From positions 1 to 28,246 of the forward strand of contig DATLIX010000148.1 of the NCBI GenBank assembly GCA_035539215.1: a stretch of 28,246 nucleotides of DNA, read 5' to 3'. Within the stretch, counting starts at the first letter, position 1; every line of letters starts with the position of its first letter. The DNA is from Dongia_B sp035539215 (GTDB lineage Bacteria; Pseudomonadota; Alphaproteobacteria; Dongiales; Dongiaceae). Of this stretch, positions 15,562-24,030 are shown piece by piece. Below the pieces are notes generated by a model. That model saw nothing but the letters and a program-made list of their open reading frames with translations. It was not told the origin of the DNA and searched no databases. A program made the translations under genes and the position numbers.

Positions 15562-16758
15562 ATGAACCAAGATATCTCAAAGTTATCCACAAGCCTGATC
15601 ACCGATTCCGCTGCCCTCCGCCGTTTCATCGACGACCTCAAGGGGGCATCATTCGTCACCATCGACACCGAATTCCTGCGCGACAAGACCTATTGGCCGC
15701 AGCTATGTCTGGTGCAGATCGCCGGGCCGGACCATGCCGCCGCCATTGATACGCTGGCGCCGGGAATCGACCTCGGCCCGCTGGTCGAATTGCTGACCGA
15801 CCGCGCGGTGCTGAAAGTCTTCCATGCCGCCCGCCAGGACGTGGAAATCTTCTACAAGCTGGCCGGCCAAATCCCCGGTCCGATCGCCGATACCCAGGTG
15901 ATGGCGATGGTCTGCGGCTATGGCGATGCCGCCAGCTATGAGACCCTGGCGACCAAGCTGGCCCATGGCACGATCGACAAATCCTCGCGCTTTACCGACT
16001 GGGCGCGCCGGCCGCTGACCGACCGGCAGCTGAAATACGCCCTCTCGGACGTCACCTATCTGCGCGTCGTCTACGAAAAGCTGCAGCATAAGCTGGAGAC
16101 TTCAGGCCGCACCGACTGGGTCGCCGACGAGATGGCGATCCTGACCGATACCGGCACCTATGATCTCGATCCCTGGGCGTCGTGGCAGCGGCTGAAGATC
16201 CGCAGCGACAAGCCGCGCTTCCTCGCCGTCCTGCGCGAACTCGCCGCCTGGCGCGAGCGCGAGGCCCAGGAGCGCGACATTCCCCGCAGCCGGCTCATCA
16301 AGGACGAGCAGCTGCTGGAAATCGCCGCCCATCCGCCCCGCGATGCCGAGGCGCTGTCGCAGTGCCGGGGCCTCAGCAAGGGCTTTGCCGAAGGCCGCAT
16401 GGGCGAGGCGATCCTGAGTGCCGTCAAACGCGCGATGGATATTCCGGAAGCCGATTGCCCGAAGATGAAGCCGCGCCCGGACCTGCCTGCCGGCCTTGGG
16501 CCGCTGATCGATCTCCTGCGGGTGCTGTTGAAGACGCGCTGCGACCAGCACGACGTGGCACAGAAGCTGATCGCCAATTCCGACGATCTCGAGCGCATCG
16601 CCGCCGACGACAATGCGGAAGTGCCGGCACTCAACGGCTGGCGCCGCAAGGTCTTCGGCGAAGAGGCCCTGGCCCTGAAACACGGCAAGCTGGCTTTGAC
16701 CGCCGCCGGCAAGAAGGTCAAAATCATCGCGCTGGCCGAGGCCCGGGCCGAAGCCTGA
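15562..16758 (+). CDS. rnd: Ribonuclease D
   Basis: A 398-residue 3'-to-5' exoribonuclease that trims the ends of tRNA and other stable RNA. The DEDDy nuclease domain is complete: D35 and E37 in TIDTEFLRDK, the VFHAARQDVEIF aspartate, and the aspartate and tyrosine region KYALSDVTYLRVVYEKL. An HRDC domain follows (about residues 210-295), and the C-terminal region is of the usual length. There is no Shine-Dalgarno sequence before the ATG, and a promoter -10 sits eight bases upstream, so the message may be leaderless. The stop codon lies within a set of four 13-bp tandem repeats. Confidence 0.95.
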   Translation: MNQDISKLSTSLITDSAALRRFIDDLKGASFVTIDTEFLRDKTYWPQLCLVQIAGPDHAAAIDTLAPGIDLGPLVELLTDRAVLKVFHAARQDVEIFYKLAGQIPGPIADTQVMAMVCGYGDAASYETLATKLAHGTIDKSSRFTDWARRPLTDRQLKYALSDVTYLRVVYEKLQHKLETSGRTDWVADEMAILTDTGTYDLDPWASWQRLKIRSDKPRFLAVLRELAAWREREAQERDIPRSRLIKDEQLLEIAAHPPRDAEALSQCRGLSKGFAEGRMGEAILSAVKRAMDIPEADCPKMKPRPDLPAGLGPLIDLLRVLLKTRCDQHDVAQKLIANSDDLERIAADDNAEVPALNGWRRKVFGEEALALKHGKLALTAAGKKVKIIALAEARAEA

Positions 16759-16801
16759 GATCGAGGCCTGAGACCGAAGCCTGAAACCGAAGCCTGACTG
16801 G
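16750..16801 (+). repeat. Four 13-bp tandem repeats over the rnd stop codon
   Basis: Units start at 16750, 16763, 16776 and 16789, with consensus GAAGCCTGARACC. Every unit contains TGA. As 13 is not a multiple of three, successive units place TGA in different frames, so all three forward frames are closed after rnd. Confidence 0.85.
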
Positions 16802-16862
16802 ATCAGGCCGGACCGCCGGACCCGGTTCCGGCGCGCCGGATTCCGACGGACGAGGTTGCATC

Positions 16863-17513
16863 ATGCTGGGAATCGCCGATCCGCTCGGCTATGTCACCAT
16901 CGCCTTTCTGCTGGTCCTTACCCCCGGACCGGCGACGGTTTATATCCTGAGCCGCGGCTACCAGCTCGGCCTGCCGGCGGGCTTCACCGCCCTCGCCGGC
17001 TGCACGGCCGGCGACATCTGCCTGATGCTGCTGGCCGCCCTTGGCGTCGCTGCCCTGCTCCACAACTATCCGCTGGCCTTCGACATCGTTCGCTGGCTGG
17101 GTGCCGGCTATCTCGTCTGGCTCGGCTTCAAGGCCCTGTGGCCGTGGCGGCCGGCAGCATCCACAGGTCCGGCGACGCCCGCCCGCGTCACCCCCGTCAC
17201 ACGGTCGCTTCCGCGGATTTTCGTCGGCGGGATGGGCGTCATTTTCGTCAATCCCAAGGCCATCCTGTTTTTCATGGCCTTCTTCCCGCAATTCGTCGAT
17301 CCCGTGCAGAACCGTGGGGCGATCACTTTCGTGGCCCTCGGCGTCATCTTCATCAGCATGAATATCTGCTATCTCGGCAGCCTGATGCTGATCGGCGGCA
17401 GGTTGCGCCGCAACGCCCTGGGGAATCGCGGCTTCACCTTCTGGATCAACAAGCTGACCGGCCTCGCTTTCATCGGCTTCGGCGTCAAGCTCGCCACCAG
17501 CACCCTGCGCTGA
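16863..17513 (+). CDS. LysE/RhtB-family amino-acid exporter
   Basis: A 216-residue inner-membrane protein of the LysE translocator family. The signature LVLTPGPATVYILSRGYQLG (residues 18-37) and the following GFTALAGCTAGD are typical of RhtB-type exporters of homoserine, threonine or other amino acids. Five to six hydrophobic helices are visible, with a charged loop near residues 96-118 and the GMGVIFVNPKAILFFMAFFP helix pair mid-protein. A GAGG Shine-Dalgarno sequence precedes the ATG. It is convergent with ppx (20-base gap). The substrate cannot be predicted from sequence. Confidence 0.9.
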   Translation: MLGIADPLGYVTIAFLLVLTPGPATVYILSRGYQLGLPAGFTALAGCTAGDICLMLLAALGVAALLHNYPLAFDIVRWLGAGYLVWLGFKALWPWRPAASTGPATPARVTPVTRSLPRIFVGGMGVIFVNPKAILFFMAFFPQFVDPVQNRGAITFVALGVIFISMNICYLGSLMLIGGRLRRNALGNRGFTFWINKLTGLAFIGFGVKLATSTLR

Positions 17514-17533
17514 GCGGGCTTGCGCTTACCGCT

Positions 17534-19039
17534 TCAGACGACCGCGACCGGCAGGCCGAAGGTCCGTCCCACCGCTTCCAGACGCCGCGATACCTGTTCG
17601 CCGAAGAGCGATTCCGAGCAATGCGGCAGCAATAGTTCGATGCGGCCGTCGCGCTGCTGCAGACTGGTCATGCGCAGCATTTCGCTGGTGCCGCCGCTCA
17701 GCGAATAGGCGAGGCGGATGGCCGCGCCGACGCGCGAGGCGAAAGCCGTATCTTCATCCGTGATCAGCGAGCGCAATGTCTCCATGTAATCGTCGTCATG
17801 CGAACCGCCGTAACGCATGGCGATGGTCAGCGCCAGGGTGACGCGTTCCCCATGCGTGATGCCGGCAACCGGCAGGCGCAGCACCCGGTTGAAGCCCTGC
17901 GTCGCGCGATAATCCGGATGCTCGCGCCAGGCGATATCAGAGAGCAGGCAGGCGGCGACCCGGAGCCTCGCCTGGGCATCCGATTCATCGGCGAAAAGCG
18001 GTGCGATCCAGCCGTCGAGCAGATCGCTGACCGAACCGAAGCGACCGTCGGCGCCGGCCAGATCGGCACAACCGACCAGCAGCGGATCGGCGCGCTGCGC
18101 CTCGTCATCGAGGCTGCTGAAGAGATGGCCTTCGCGCAAGCCATAGGCGGAAAACAACACGCGGTCCGGCTTGGCGATGCGCAGGATGCGTTCAAGCACC
18201 AGGGCACCGTAAGGCAGCGTGTCGACCCGGCGCCGGGAAATGCCGGCAATGCTGCTCAAGGATTTGCGGCCCAGCCGGCTGCAGATCTTGGCGAGGTCCT
18301 CGGCCTGGCGCCGGCCGACACGGTATTCATGGATGACATGCAGGGGATAGCGGTTCTGCTCCATATGGATGCGGGCGAGCGAGCGCCAGGTGCCGCCGAC
18401 CGGATAGAGCGTCCGCCCCTTGATCTGGCTCAGCCAGGGCAGATTCTCCAGCTGCTTGTCGATGATGCGCTGGGCGGCATCCATATTGCCACTGGTCGCT
18501 TCGATCAGGCGCAAGGGCCCCAGCGGCAAGGTCACCTGCTCGGCGATGCTGCCCTTGTTGAGATGCACCAGCTCGACGCTGCCGCCGCCGAGATCGCCCA
18601 TGATGCCATCGGCTTCGGGAATGCCGGCGATGACGCCCATGGCGGAGAGCCGCGCCTCATGCTCGCCGCTGATGATCTGCACCTTGTGGCCGGTCAGCTG
18701 CTCGATCTCTTTGGCGAAGGCCGGCCCGTCGCTGGCATCGCGCATGGCCGCGGTGGCGACGAGATCGACCTGTATCGCCTGCATCGCCTTCGCCAGCGTG
18801 ACGAAGCGATTGATATGGGTGAGCGCCATGCGCTTGCCGTCGACATTCAGCTTGCCGCTGGATTCGACGCCGCGTCCCAGGCCGGGAAGCGCCTTCTCAT
18901 TGAAGATCGGAACGGGGCAACGCGACTTTTTGTCGAAGACCACCAGACGGACGGAGTTTGAGCCGATATCAATGACAGCGATGCGCCCCGGGCGGGAGGC
19001 CGTCGCGATCGCTGTCGCTTCACGCGGTGTCGATTTCAA
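17534..19039 (-). CDS. ppx: Exopolyphosphatase (Ppx/GppA family)
   Basis: A 501-residue Ppx/GppA phosphatase that removes terminal phosphate from polyphosphate (or from pppGpp). The sugar-kinase/actin-like fold motifs are AVIDIGSNSVRLVVFD (residues 21-36), the catalytic-region ISGEHEARLSAMG (about residues 123-135) and GDLGGGSVELVHL (about residues 148-160). A C-terminal HD-like helical domain follows (from about residue 310). Its start overlaps the stop of ppk by four bases (ATGA), so the pair is translationally coupled and makes and breaks polyphosphate. Ppx is favoured over GppA because of that linkage. Confidence 0.93.
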   Translation of the reverse strand: MKSTPREATAIATASRPGRIAVIDIGSNSVRLVVFDKKSRCPVPIFNEKALPGLGRGVESSGKLNVDGKRMALTHINRFVTLAKAMQAIQVDLVATAAMRDASDGPAFAKEIEQLTGHKVQIISGEHEARLSAMGVIAGIPEADGIMGDLGGGSVELVHLNKGSIAEQVTLPLGPLRLIEATSGNMDAAQRIIDKQLENLPWLSQIKGRTLYPVGGTWRSLARIHMEQNRYPLHVIHEYRVGRRQAEDLAKICSRLGRKSLSSIAGISRRRVDTLPYGALVLERILRIAKPDRVLFSAYGLREGHLFSSLDDEAQRADPLLVGCADLAGADGRFGSVSDLLDGWIAPLFADESDAQARLRVAACLLSDIAWREHPDYRATQGFNRVLRLPVAGITHGERVTLALTIAMRYGGSHDDDYMETLRSLITDEDTAFASRVGAAIRLAYSLSGGTSEMLRMTSLQQRDGRIELLLPHCSESLFGEQVSRRLEAVGRTFGLPVAVV

Positions 19040-21237
19040 GTCGTTGCCTTCTGCAGATCCAGCTTCGGTGCACGTTTCTGCTTCTTAAGCGCGCTGCCGC
19101 GCCCTGACAAGCTGGGATTGGTCATGAAATAGGTATGGGCGCTGAAACCGCCGTCCTCGCCTGGGACCAGGCGATGATAGACGCCTTCCGAATCGAGCGC
19201 CCAGCTTTGCAGATTATCCTTCAGATTGGCGATCATGATCTGGTCCAGCACCTGCTGGTGCACCGTCGGATTCTCCAACGGCACCAGCAGCTCGAGCCGC
19301 CGATCCATGTTGCGCGGCATCCAGTCGGCGGAGGAAATGAAGATCTTCGCCTGGCGCGAAGGCAGCGCCGCGCCGGCACCGAAGCAGATGATCCGCGAAT
19401 GCTCCAGGAAGCGGCCGATGATGCTCTTCACATGGATATTCTCAGACAGGCCCTTGATCCCCGGACGCAGGCAGCAGATGCCGCGGATCACCAGTTCGAT
19501 ATGCACCCCGGCCTGGCTGGCCCGATAGAGCGCATCGATCAGGCCGGGATCGACCAGCGAGTTGATTTTCACCCAGATGGTGCCGGGACGACCGGCCTTC
19601 ACATGAGCGATCTCGTCATCGATCAGCTGCAGGATGGTCGGCCGCAGCGTCATCGGCGCGAAAGCGACCTTCTCGGTGCTTTCCGGCTTGGCATAGCCGG
19701 TCATGTAATTGAACAGCCGCGCCGCGTCGTGGCACAGGCCGCGATCGCAGGTGAAGAAGCTGACGTCGGTGTAGATCTTCGCGGTGATCGGATGATAGTT
19801 GCCGGTGCCGTAATGCACATAGGTGCGCAGGTTCGGCCCCTCGCGGCGCATCACCATGGAAACCTTGGCATGGGTCTTCAGCGCAACGAAGCCATAAACG
19901 ACCTGCACGCCGGCCCGTTCCAGGTCGCGCGCCCAGCGGATATTGGCGGCTTCATCGAAGCGCGCCTTCAGCTCCACCAGCGCCGTCACCGATTTGCCGG
20001 CCTCGGCCGCTTCGATCAGCGCCTTGACGATCGGGCTGTCGTCGCTGGTGCGATAGAGCGTCTGCTTGATGGCGACGACATTGGGGTCACGCGCGGCCTG
20101 CAGGATGAACTGCACGACGACGTCGAAGCTTTCATAGGGGTGATGGACGACGATGTCCTTCTGGCGGATGGCGGCGAAGCAATCGCCGCCGCTGTCGCGG
20201 ATGCGTTCCGGAAAGCGCGGATTGAAAGGCTGGAACTTGAGATCCGGGCGTTCGTCGATGATCAGTTTGGAAACCGCCGCCAGTCCCAGCAGGCCGTCGA
20301 GCACGAAGACGTCGTCCCGGCTGACGTCGAGCTCGTCGACCACGAAGGCCAGCAGATCCTCCGGCATCTCGGCATTGACCTTGAGGCGGATGACGGTGCC
20401 GCGGCGCCGTCGCTTGAGCGCCGATTCGAAGTGCCTCACCAGATCTTCCGCCTCTTCCAGGATTTCGATTTCGCTGTCGCGCACCAGCCGGAAATAGCCT
20501 TTGCTGATGACATCGAAGCCGGGAAAGAGATGGCCGAGATAGAGGCTGACCAGCCCCTCGAGCGTCACGAAGCGCACATTGTGCGGCATGCTGCCCGGCA
20601 GGCGGATGAAACGCGGCAACTGGCTCGGCATCGGCAGCAAGGCCCGCAGAATCTTGCCGTCGATCGCCTGGCGCAATTCCAGCGCCATCGAGAAGCCCTG
20701 ATTGGGAATGAAGGGGAACGGATGCGCCGGATCGATCGCCATCGGCGTCAGCACCGGGAAGATCTGGTCGAGGAAATAGCTGTCGAGCCAGTCGCGCTCG
20801 GTCTGCGTCAGTTCGGCGAGATCGACGACGGTGATGCCGTTATCCCGCAATTCCTGGCGCAGCTGATGCCAGTGGATCTGCTGGTTGCGCATCAGCTCGC
20901 CGCTGCGCTTGGCGATCGCCGACAGTTGCTGGGCCGGCGTCAAGGCATCGGCGCTGGTGATGACGACCCCGGCGCGCACCTGGCCGAGCAGGCCGGCCAC
21001 CCGGACCATGTAGAACTCATCCAGGTTGTTGGCGGAAATGGACAGGAAACGCAGCCTCTCCAGCAGCGGGTGCGACGGATTGCCGGCTTCTTCCAGCACC
21101 CTTTCGTTGAAGGCCAGCCACGACAATTCGCGGTTGATGAAGCGATGGGGTGACGTCATGTCGATCGCCGGTGTCACCAATTTTGCGTCGTCCACGTCCT
21201 GATCCTCTCCTGCTGGCTTTCGCGATCTCTGCTTCAT
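19036..21237 (-). CDS. ppk: Polyphosphate kinase 1
   Basis: A 733-residue PPK1 that polymerises phosphate from ATP into polyphosphate, usually membrane-associated. The N-terminal domain opens HRFINRELSWLAFNERVLEE. The two phospholipase-D-like catalytic domains carry the phosphorylated histidine H456 (KTHAK) and the second essential histidine H613 (RFLEHSRI). VHYGTGNYH and RTSDDSPIVKALIEAA are further conserved motifs. The first 30 residues before HRFINREL are poorly conserved, so a later start (residue 27, MTSPHRF) is possible. A phased TGTCA-type repeat resembling a Pho box lies 64 bases upstream. Confidence 0.96.
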   Translation of the reverse strand: MKQRSRKPAGEDQDVDDAKLVTPAIDMTSPHRFINRELSWLAFNERVLEEAGNPSHPLLERLRFLSISANNLDEFYMVRVAGLLGQVRAGVVITSADALTPAQQLSAIAKRSGELMRNQQIHWHQLRQELRDNGITVVDLAELTQTERDWLDSYFLDQIFPVLTPMAIDPAHPFPFIPNQGFSMALELRQAIDGKILRALLPMPSQLPRFIRLPGSMPHNVRFVTLEGLVSLYLGHLFPGFDVISKGYFRLVRDSEIEILEEAEDLVRHFESALKRRRRGTVIRLKVNAEMPEDLLAFVVDELDVSRDDVFVLDGLLGLAAVSKLIIDERPDLKFQPFNPRFPERIRDSGGDCFAAIRQKDIVVHHPYESFDVVVQFILQAARDPNVVAIKQTLYRTSDDSPIVKALIEAAEAGKSVTALVELKARFDEAANIRWARDLERAGVQVVYGFVALKTHAKVSMVMRREGPNLRTYVHYGTGNYHPITAKIYTDVSFFTCDRGLCHDAARLFNYMTGYAKPESTEKVAFAPMTLRPTILQLIDDEIAHVKAGRPGTIWVKINSLVDPGLIDALYRASQAGVHIELVIRGICCLRPGIKGLSENIHVKSIIGRFLEHSRIICFGAGAALPSRQAKIFISSADWMPRNMDRRLELLVPLENPTVHQQVLDQIMIANLKDNLQSWALDSEGVYHRLVPGEDGGFSAHTYFMTNPSLSGRGSALKKQKRAPKLDLQKATT

Positions 21238-21585
21238 TTAACCGGCCTCTTTCCGGCTGATCCTGGGCTGGGGCTGAAGCCGCGACCCTAAGCCGAACCT
21301 GTGTCAATGATATGACATTTCGACGTCAATCGCATCCGCCAAAGGGTCCCAAGCTTGTCACGCCGCCTTGTGATTCCGGTGTGCTATCAGTGGCTTGCCG
21401 ACATCGATCGAGAGCGCTTACAGTTGTCCCCGTTAAAAGCGGCGCAACGCGAACGGATGGGCAACGAGGGACCGGCCGGCAAGACTTCTCGCGCGCCGGA
21501 CTGTTCATCGCGGGCGGCCTTGCATCGCGGACCGCCGGCGCGGTCGGGTCGGCGCGAAAGAGCGTGAACATCGTGAGGATTTCGG
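21238..21585. other. Divergent intergenic region ppk / sixA
   Basis: 348 bases with no convincing gene. The part near ppk contains the Pho-box-like repeats (21301-21329). The rest is GC-rich, and the only other recognisable element is the GAGGA Shine-Dalgarno sequence before the GTG start of the histidine phosphatase. No small ORF with a credible start site was found. Confidence 0.6.
21301..21329 (-). promoter_or_regulatory. Candidate Pho box upstream of ppk
   Basis: On the minus strand, three seven-base repeats TTGACGT, ATGTCAT and TTGACAC are each separated by four bases. The last two match CTGTCAT-N4-CTGTCAY at 11 of 14 positions. Eleven-base phasing is the PhoB pattern. The site is 64 bases before the ppk start. 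Confidence 0.5.
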
Positions 21586-22134
21586 GTGAAACGACTGATC
21601 CTGCTGCGCCATGCCAAGTCGTCCTGGGACCGTCCCGATCTGCCAGATGCCGCCCGCCCCTTGAGTAAACGCGGCGAGCGCACCGCGCCCTTGATCGGTC
21701 AATTGATCGTGCGCGAAGGCCTGATTCCCGACCGTATCCTCTGCTCGACGGCCAGGCGCGCCATACAGACCGCCAAACGCGTGGTCGATGCCTTTCCCCG
21801 CGAGCCGGAAATCGAGGAAGTGGAAACCCTTTATATGGCGACGCCGCGGGAAATCCTCACGGTGCTCAGCGATCATGGCGGTCATGACGGCAGTATCCTG
21901 GTGATCGGCCATAATCCCGGCCTGGGCGATCTGGCCGCCTGGCTCGTCAACGAGGGCGAGGCACGCGACGTCCGCCGCCTGAAGGACAAATTTCCGACCG
22001 CTGCCCTGGCCGTCATCGACCTGCCGATCGAAAACTGGCACGACCTTGCCGATACCGCGGTGGACACTTGGAGTGGGCGCCTGGTGCGTTTCGCGGTGCC
22101 CCGCGATCTGGACAGCGAGGAGGCGGCCTCGTAA
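21586..22134 (+). CDS. sixA: SixA-type histidine phosphatase
   Basis: A 182-residue member of the histidine phosphatase superfamily (RHG family, SixA-like). R8-H9 in LILLRHAKSSW is the phosphohistidine site, the CSTARRAIQTA arginine is the second phosphate contact and H109 in LVIGHNPGL is the second catalytic histidine. SixA removes phosphate from phosphohistidine on phosphotransfer proteins; related enzymes act on small phosphates. The start is GTG with GAGGA nine bases upstream. It is convergent with the CYTH-CHAD gene and divergent from ppk, so its link to polyphosphate is suggested by position. The exact substrate is unknown. Confidence 0.85.
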   Translation: MKRLILLRHAKSSWDRPDLPDAARPLSKRGERTAPLIGQLIVREGLIPDRILCSTARRAIQTAKRVVDAFPREPEIEEVETLYMATPREILTVLSDHGGHDGSILVIGHNPGLGDLAAWLVNEGEARDVRRLKDKFPTAALAVIDLPIENWHDLADTAVDTWSGRLVRFAVPRDLDSEEAAS

Positions 22135-22168
22135 GCGTCCTTGTTGCCGGTCGCATCGATCAGCACTC

Positions 22169-23734
22169 TCAATCGTGCTTCCAATAGGCGTCCGCTTTCT
22201 TGAAATCGCGCCATTGGCGGCCGAAACGCGACAGGCCGGCCTCGATACGACTGCCCTGCCAGCCGGCGACGATGCCGCGCAAATGGGCCAGTTCGTCTGA
22301 CGTCAGTCCATTGCTTTCGGGCAGCTGCGAGATCAGCTCGCCGATCATGCGGTCGGCGACGAAGGCGTCGTTGAGGGCGCCTAGGCAGTCCTGAATGGCG
22401 GTCAGATGCAGATGATATTTCCGCACTGGCTTGGCCTTGTAGAGGCTGCGGAAAGCATCGCCGAGATAGCGCATTTGTTTGCCGAGCACGCGCAATTCAT
22501 GCAGTTGCGCCTCCGGAACCACGCCGTCCTGGCCAAGCCGCCGCATTTTCTTATGCTGCTTCTTCAGCAGTCGGCCGGCAAAATCGACCGCCGAGCCGCC
22601 AAGGCTGGCGGTGGCGGAAGCGCGCCGCCAAGCACCGGTCGCCAGCCAGCGGTAGATCATCAACTGCAGGCGGACATAGCGCGCGGTCTGCAAGGTAAGA
22701 TGCGCCTGATGCCGTGCCGATTGCCGGCGCTGCCCGGCGATCTCGATCAGCGCCGTCAGGGCAGGGAGCTCGGCAAACCGCTTGCGGATCGGCGCCATGG
22801 TTTCGCCGATGAAGACGTCGAGGTCGCGCGCCGGCCCGAACTGCGATTGCAGCCAACGCAGTTCATCCGCCAGGTGGCGATAGGACAATTCGTCCATCAG
22901 ATCGCGATAGGCCCGAACCAGGCTGCGCAGGCGGCGCAAGGTGACGCGGAACTGGTGGATGCCTTCCGGGTCTTCGCTGCCGATGACCGCCTGTTCATTG
23001 GCACGCAGCAACGCCATATATTGCGCCATCACGCTGCTGAAGGCTTCGCCGACATCGCATCCTTCCGGCAGGTCGATCGGCGTCGCCTTGACCGCGCCGG
23101 CCTGCTGGCCCGATTGCAGGCGATAACCGCGCGCCGCCTTGGTTTCCAGCCCGAGCGAGACGGGGATCTTGTCGAGCACGCTTTCCGCCAGGGAAAAGAG
23201 CACGGCGGGCTTGCCGCTCTTCAGCTCCAGTTCCACCTCGTGGATCGGCACTTCCTGCGCGCCGACGACGATCCGGCCGCGATCGAAGGCAAGCTCGATC
23301 TGGCAGCCCTCGAAGTCCAGCAACCAGGCGGTGCGCCGGAATTCGGTGGTGAAGACCGGCCGCAAGCGGGTCTCGATCTGTGCCGCGACCAGCTGATCCA
23401 GCAGCTGCTGGTCGCCGACCAGGCTCAGGTCGGGCCGATCGGCGGCGATCGCCGATTCGATTTCCAGATAGGACTGGGCGCCCGCGACTTCGCCTGCCGG
23501 CGCCTTCAATGTCTGGATGCGCTGCCGCCCCGCCTGGCGAATGCGCAGGGCCATGCCATGCTGGCGCAGCCATTCATCTTCGGTGTCGAAATAAGTCGAG
23601 ACCAGCTGCTGCGACCGCTTCGGAATACCCTCAGCGACGCCGAAAGCTGCTGCAATCTTGGCCGGGGTAAAGCTCACTTTCTTGCCGTCGATATGATCCG
23701 GCAAGCGCAGCTTCAACTCGATTTCGTCCGTCAT
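22169..23734 (-). CDS. CYTH and CHAD domain protein (inorganic triphosphatase / polyphosphate binding)
   Basis: A 521-residue two-domain protein. The N-terminal CYTH domain (residues 1 to about 205) starts with the ExExK signature E4-I-E6-L-K8 and resembles YgiF-type inorganic triphosphatases, which hydrolyse tripolyphosphate with a metal ion. The C-terminal CHAD domain (about residues 225-505) is an alpha-helical bundle rich in conserved histidines and basic residues, with repeated H-x-F-R/L-R patterns such as HQFRVTLRRLRSLV and ELRVLGKQMRYLGDAF. CHAD domains bind polyphosphate and go to polyphosphate granules. The neighbours ppk, ppx and sixA fit that role. The start is ATG at 23734. Confidence 0.92.
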   Translation of the reverse strand: MTDEIELKLRLPDHIDGKKVSFTPAKIAAAFGVAEGIPKRSQQLVSTYFDTEDEWLRQHGMALRIRQAGRQRIQTLKAPAGEVAGAQSYLEIESAIAADRPDLSLVGDQQLLDQLVAAQIETRLRPVFTTEFRRTAWLLDFEGCQIELAFDRGRIVVGAQEVPIHEVELELKSGKPAVLFSLAESVLDKIPVSLGLETKAARGYRLQSGQQAGAVKATPIDLPEGCDVGEAFSSVMAQYMALLRANEQAVIGSEDPEGIHQFRVTLRRLRSLVRAYRDLMDELSYRHLADELRWLQSQFGPARDLDVFIGETMAPIRKRFAELPALTALIEIAGQRRQSARHQAHLTLQTARYVRLQLMIYRWLATGAWRRASATASLGGSAVDFAGRLLKKQHKKMRRLGQDGVVPEAQLHELRVLGKQMRYLGDAFRSLYKAKPVRKYHLHLTAIQDCLGALNDAFVADRMIGELISQLPESNGLTSDELAHLRGIVAGWQGSRIEAGLSRFGRQWRDFKKADAYWKHD

Positions 23735-23789
23735 GTAATCCCCGTCACCACGTGGGCCGGAACTAGCACAGCAGCAAATCAGGGAGAAA

Positions 23790-23818
23790 GTTACTGTTTT
23801 GTGTCAAAATTGATACAG
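23790..23818 (-). promoter_or_regulatory. Weak Pho-box-like repeat upstream of the CYTH-CHAD gene
   Basis: On the minus strand, CTGTATC, TTGACAC and CAGTAAC are spaced 11 bases apart. TTGACAC is shared with the ppk-upstream repeat in the same orientation to its gene. The match to the consensus is weaker than at ppk. Confidence 0.3.
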
Positions 23819-24030
23819 CTAAATGAATTTTCCCAATTGCCGCGTTTCGCGTCAAATTCACATGATACGACCATAAAAAAGGGGAAAGCCAAGCCACCGA
23901 CAGGAAAATGCCACAGGATGATTTGCGCCCTGGAATAAACTTTTATGTCGGGCGGTTTCTCAAGAGCCGTCCTTTATAACGGTATCTATAGATTACTGGT
24001 CCCAGATTCTATGCAGAGGGGAATAACTCT

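Noticed and set aside
19135..21153. Long open frame (672 codons) on the plus strand opposite ppk
   Set aside because: It is a mirror of the highly conserved ppk frame in high-GC DNA; its protein is rich in Q, R, H and D without recognisable domains.
23804..23826. TTGAT-like FNR site before the cytochrome c' gene
   Set aside because: Only one half-site is present; the second half does not match ATCAA.
22406..23938. Long open frame (510 codons) on the plus strand opposite the CYTH-CHAD gene
   Set aside because: Antisense shadow of a clear two-domain protein; no start site and no domain.
23933..23960. GGAAT...CGGTT as an EcfG-type stress promoter before the cytochrome c' gene
   Set aside because: Both boxes depart from GGAAC and CGTT, and the site lies about 75 bases before the gene; not supportable.
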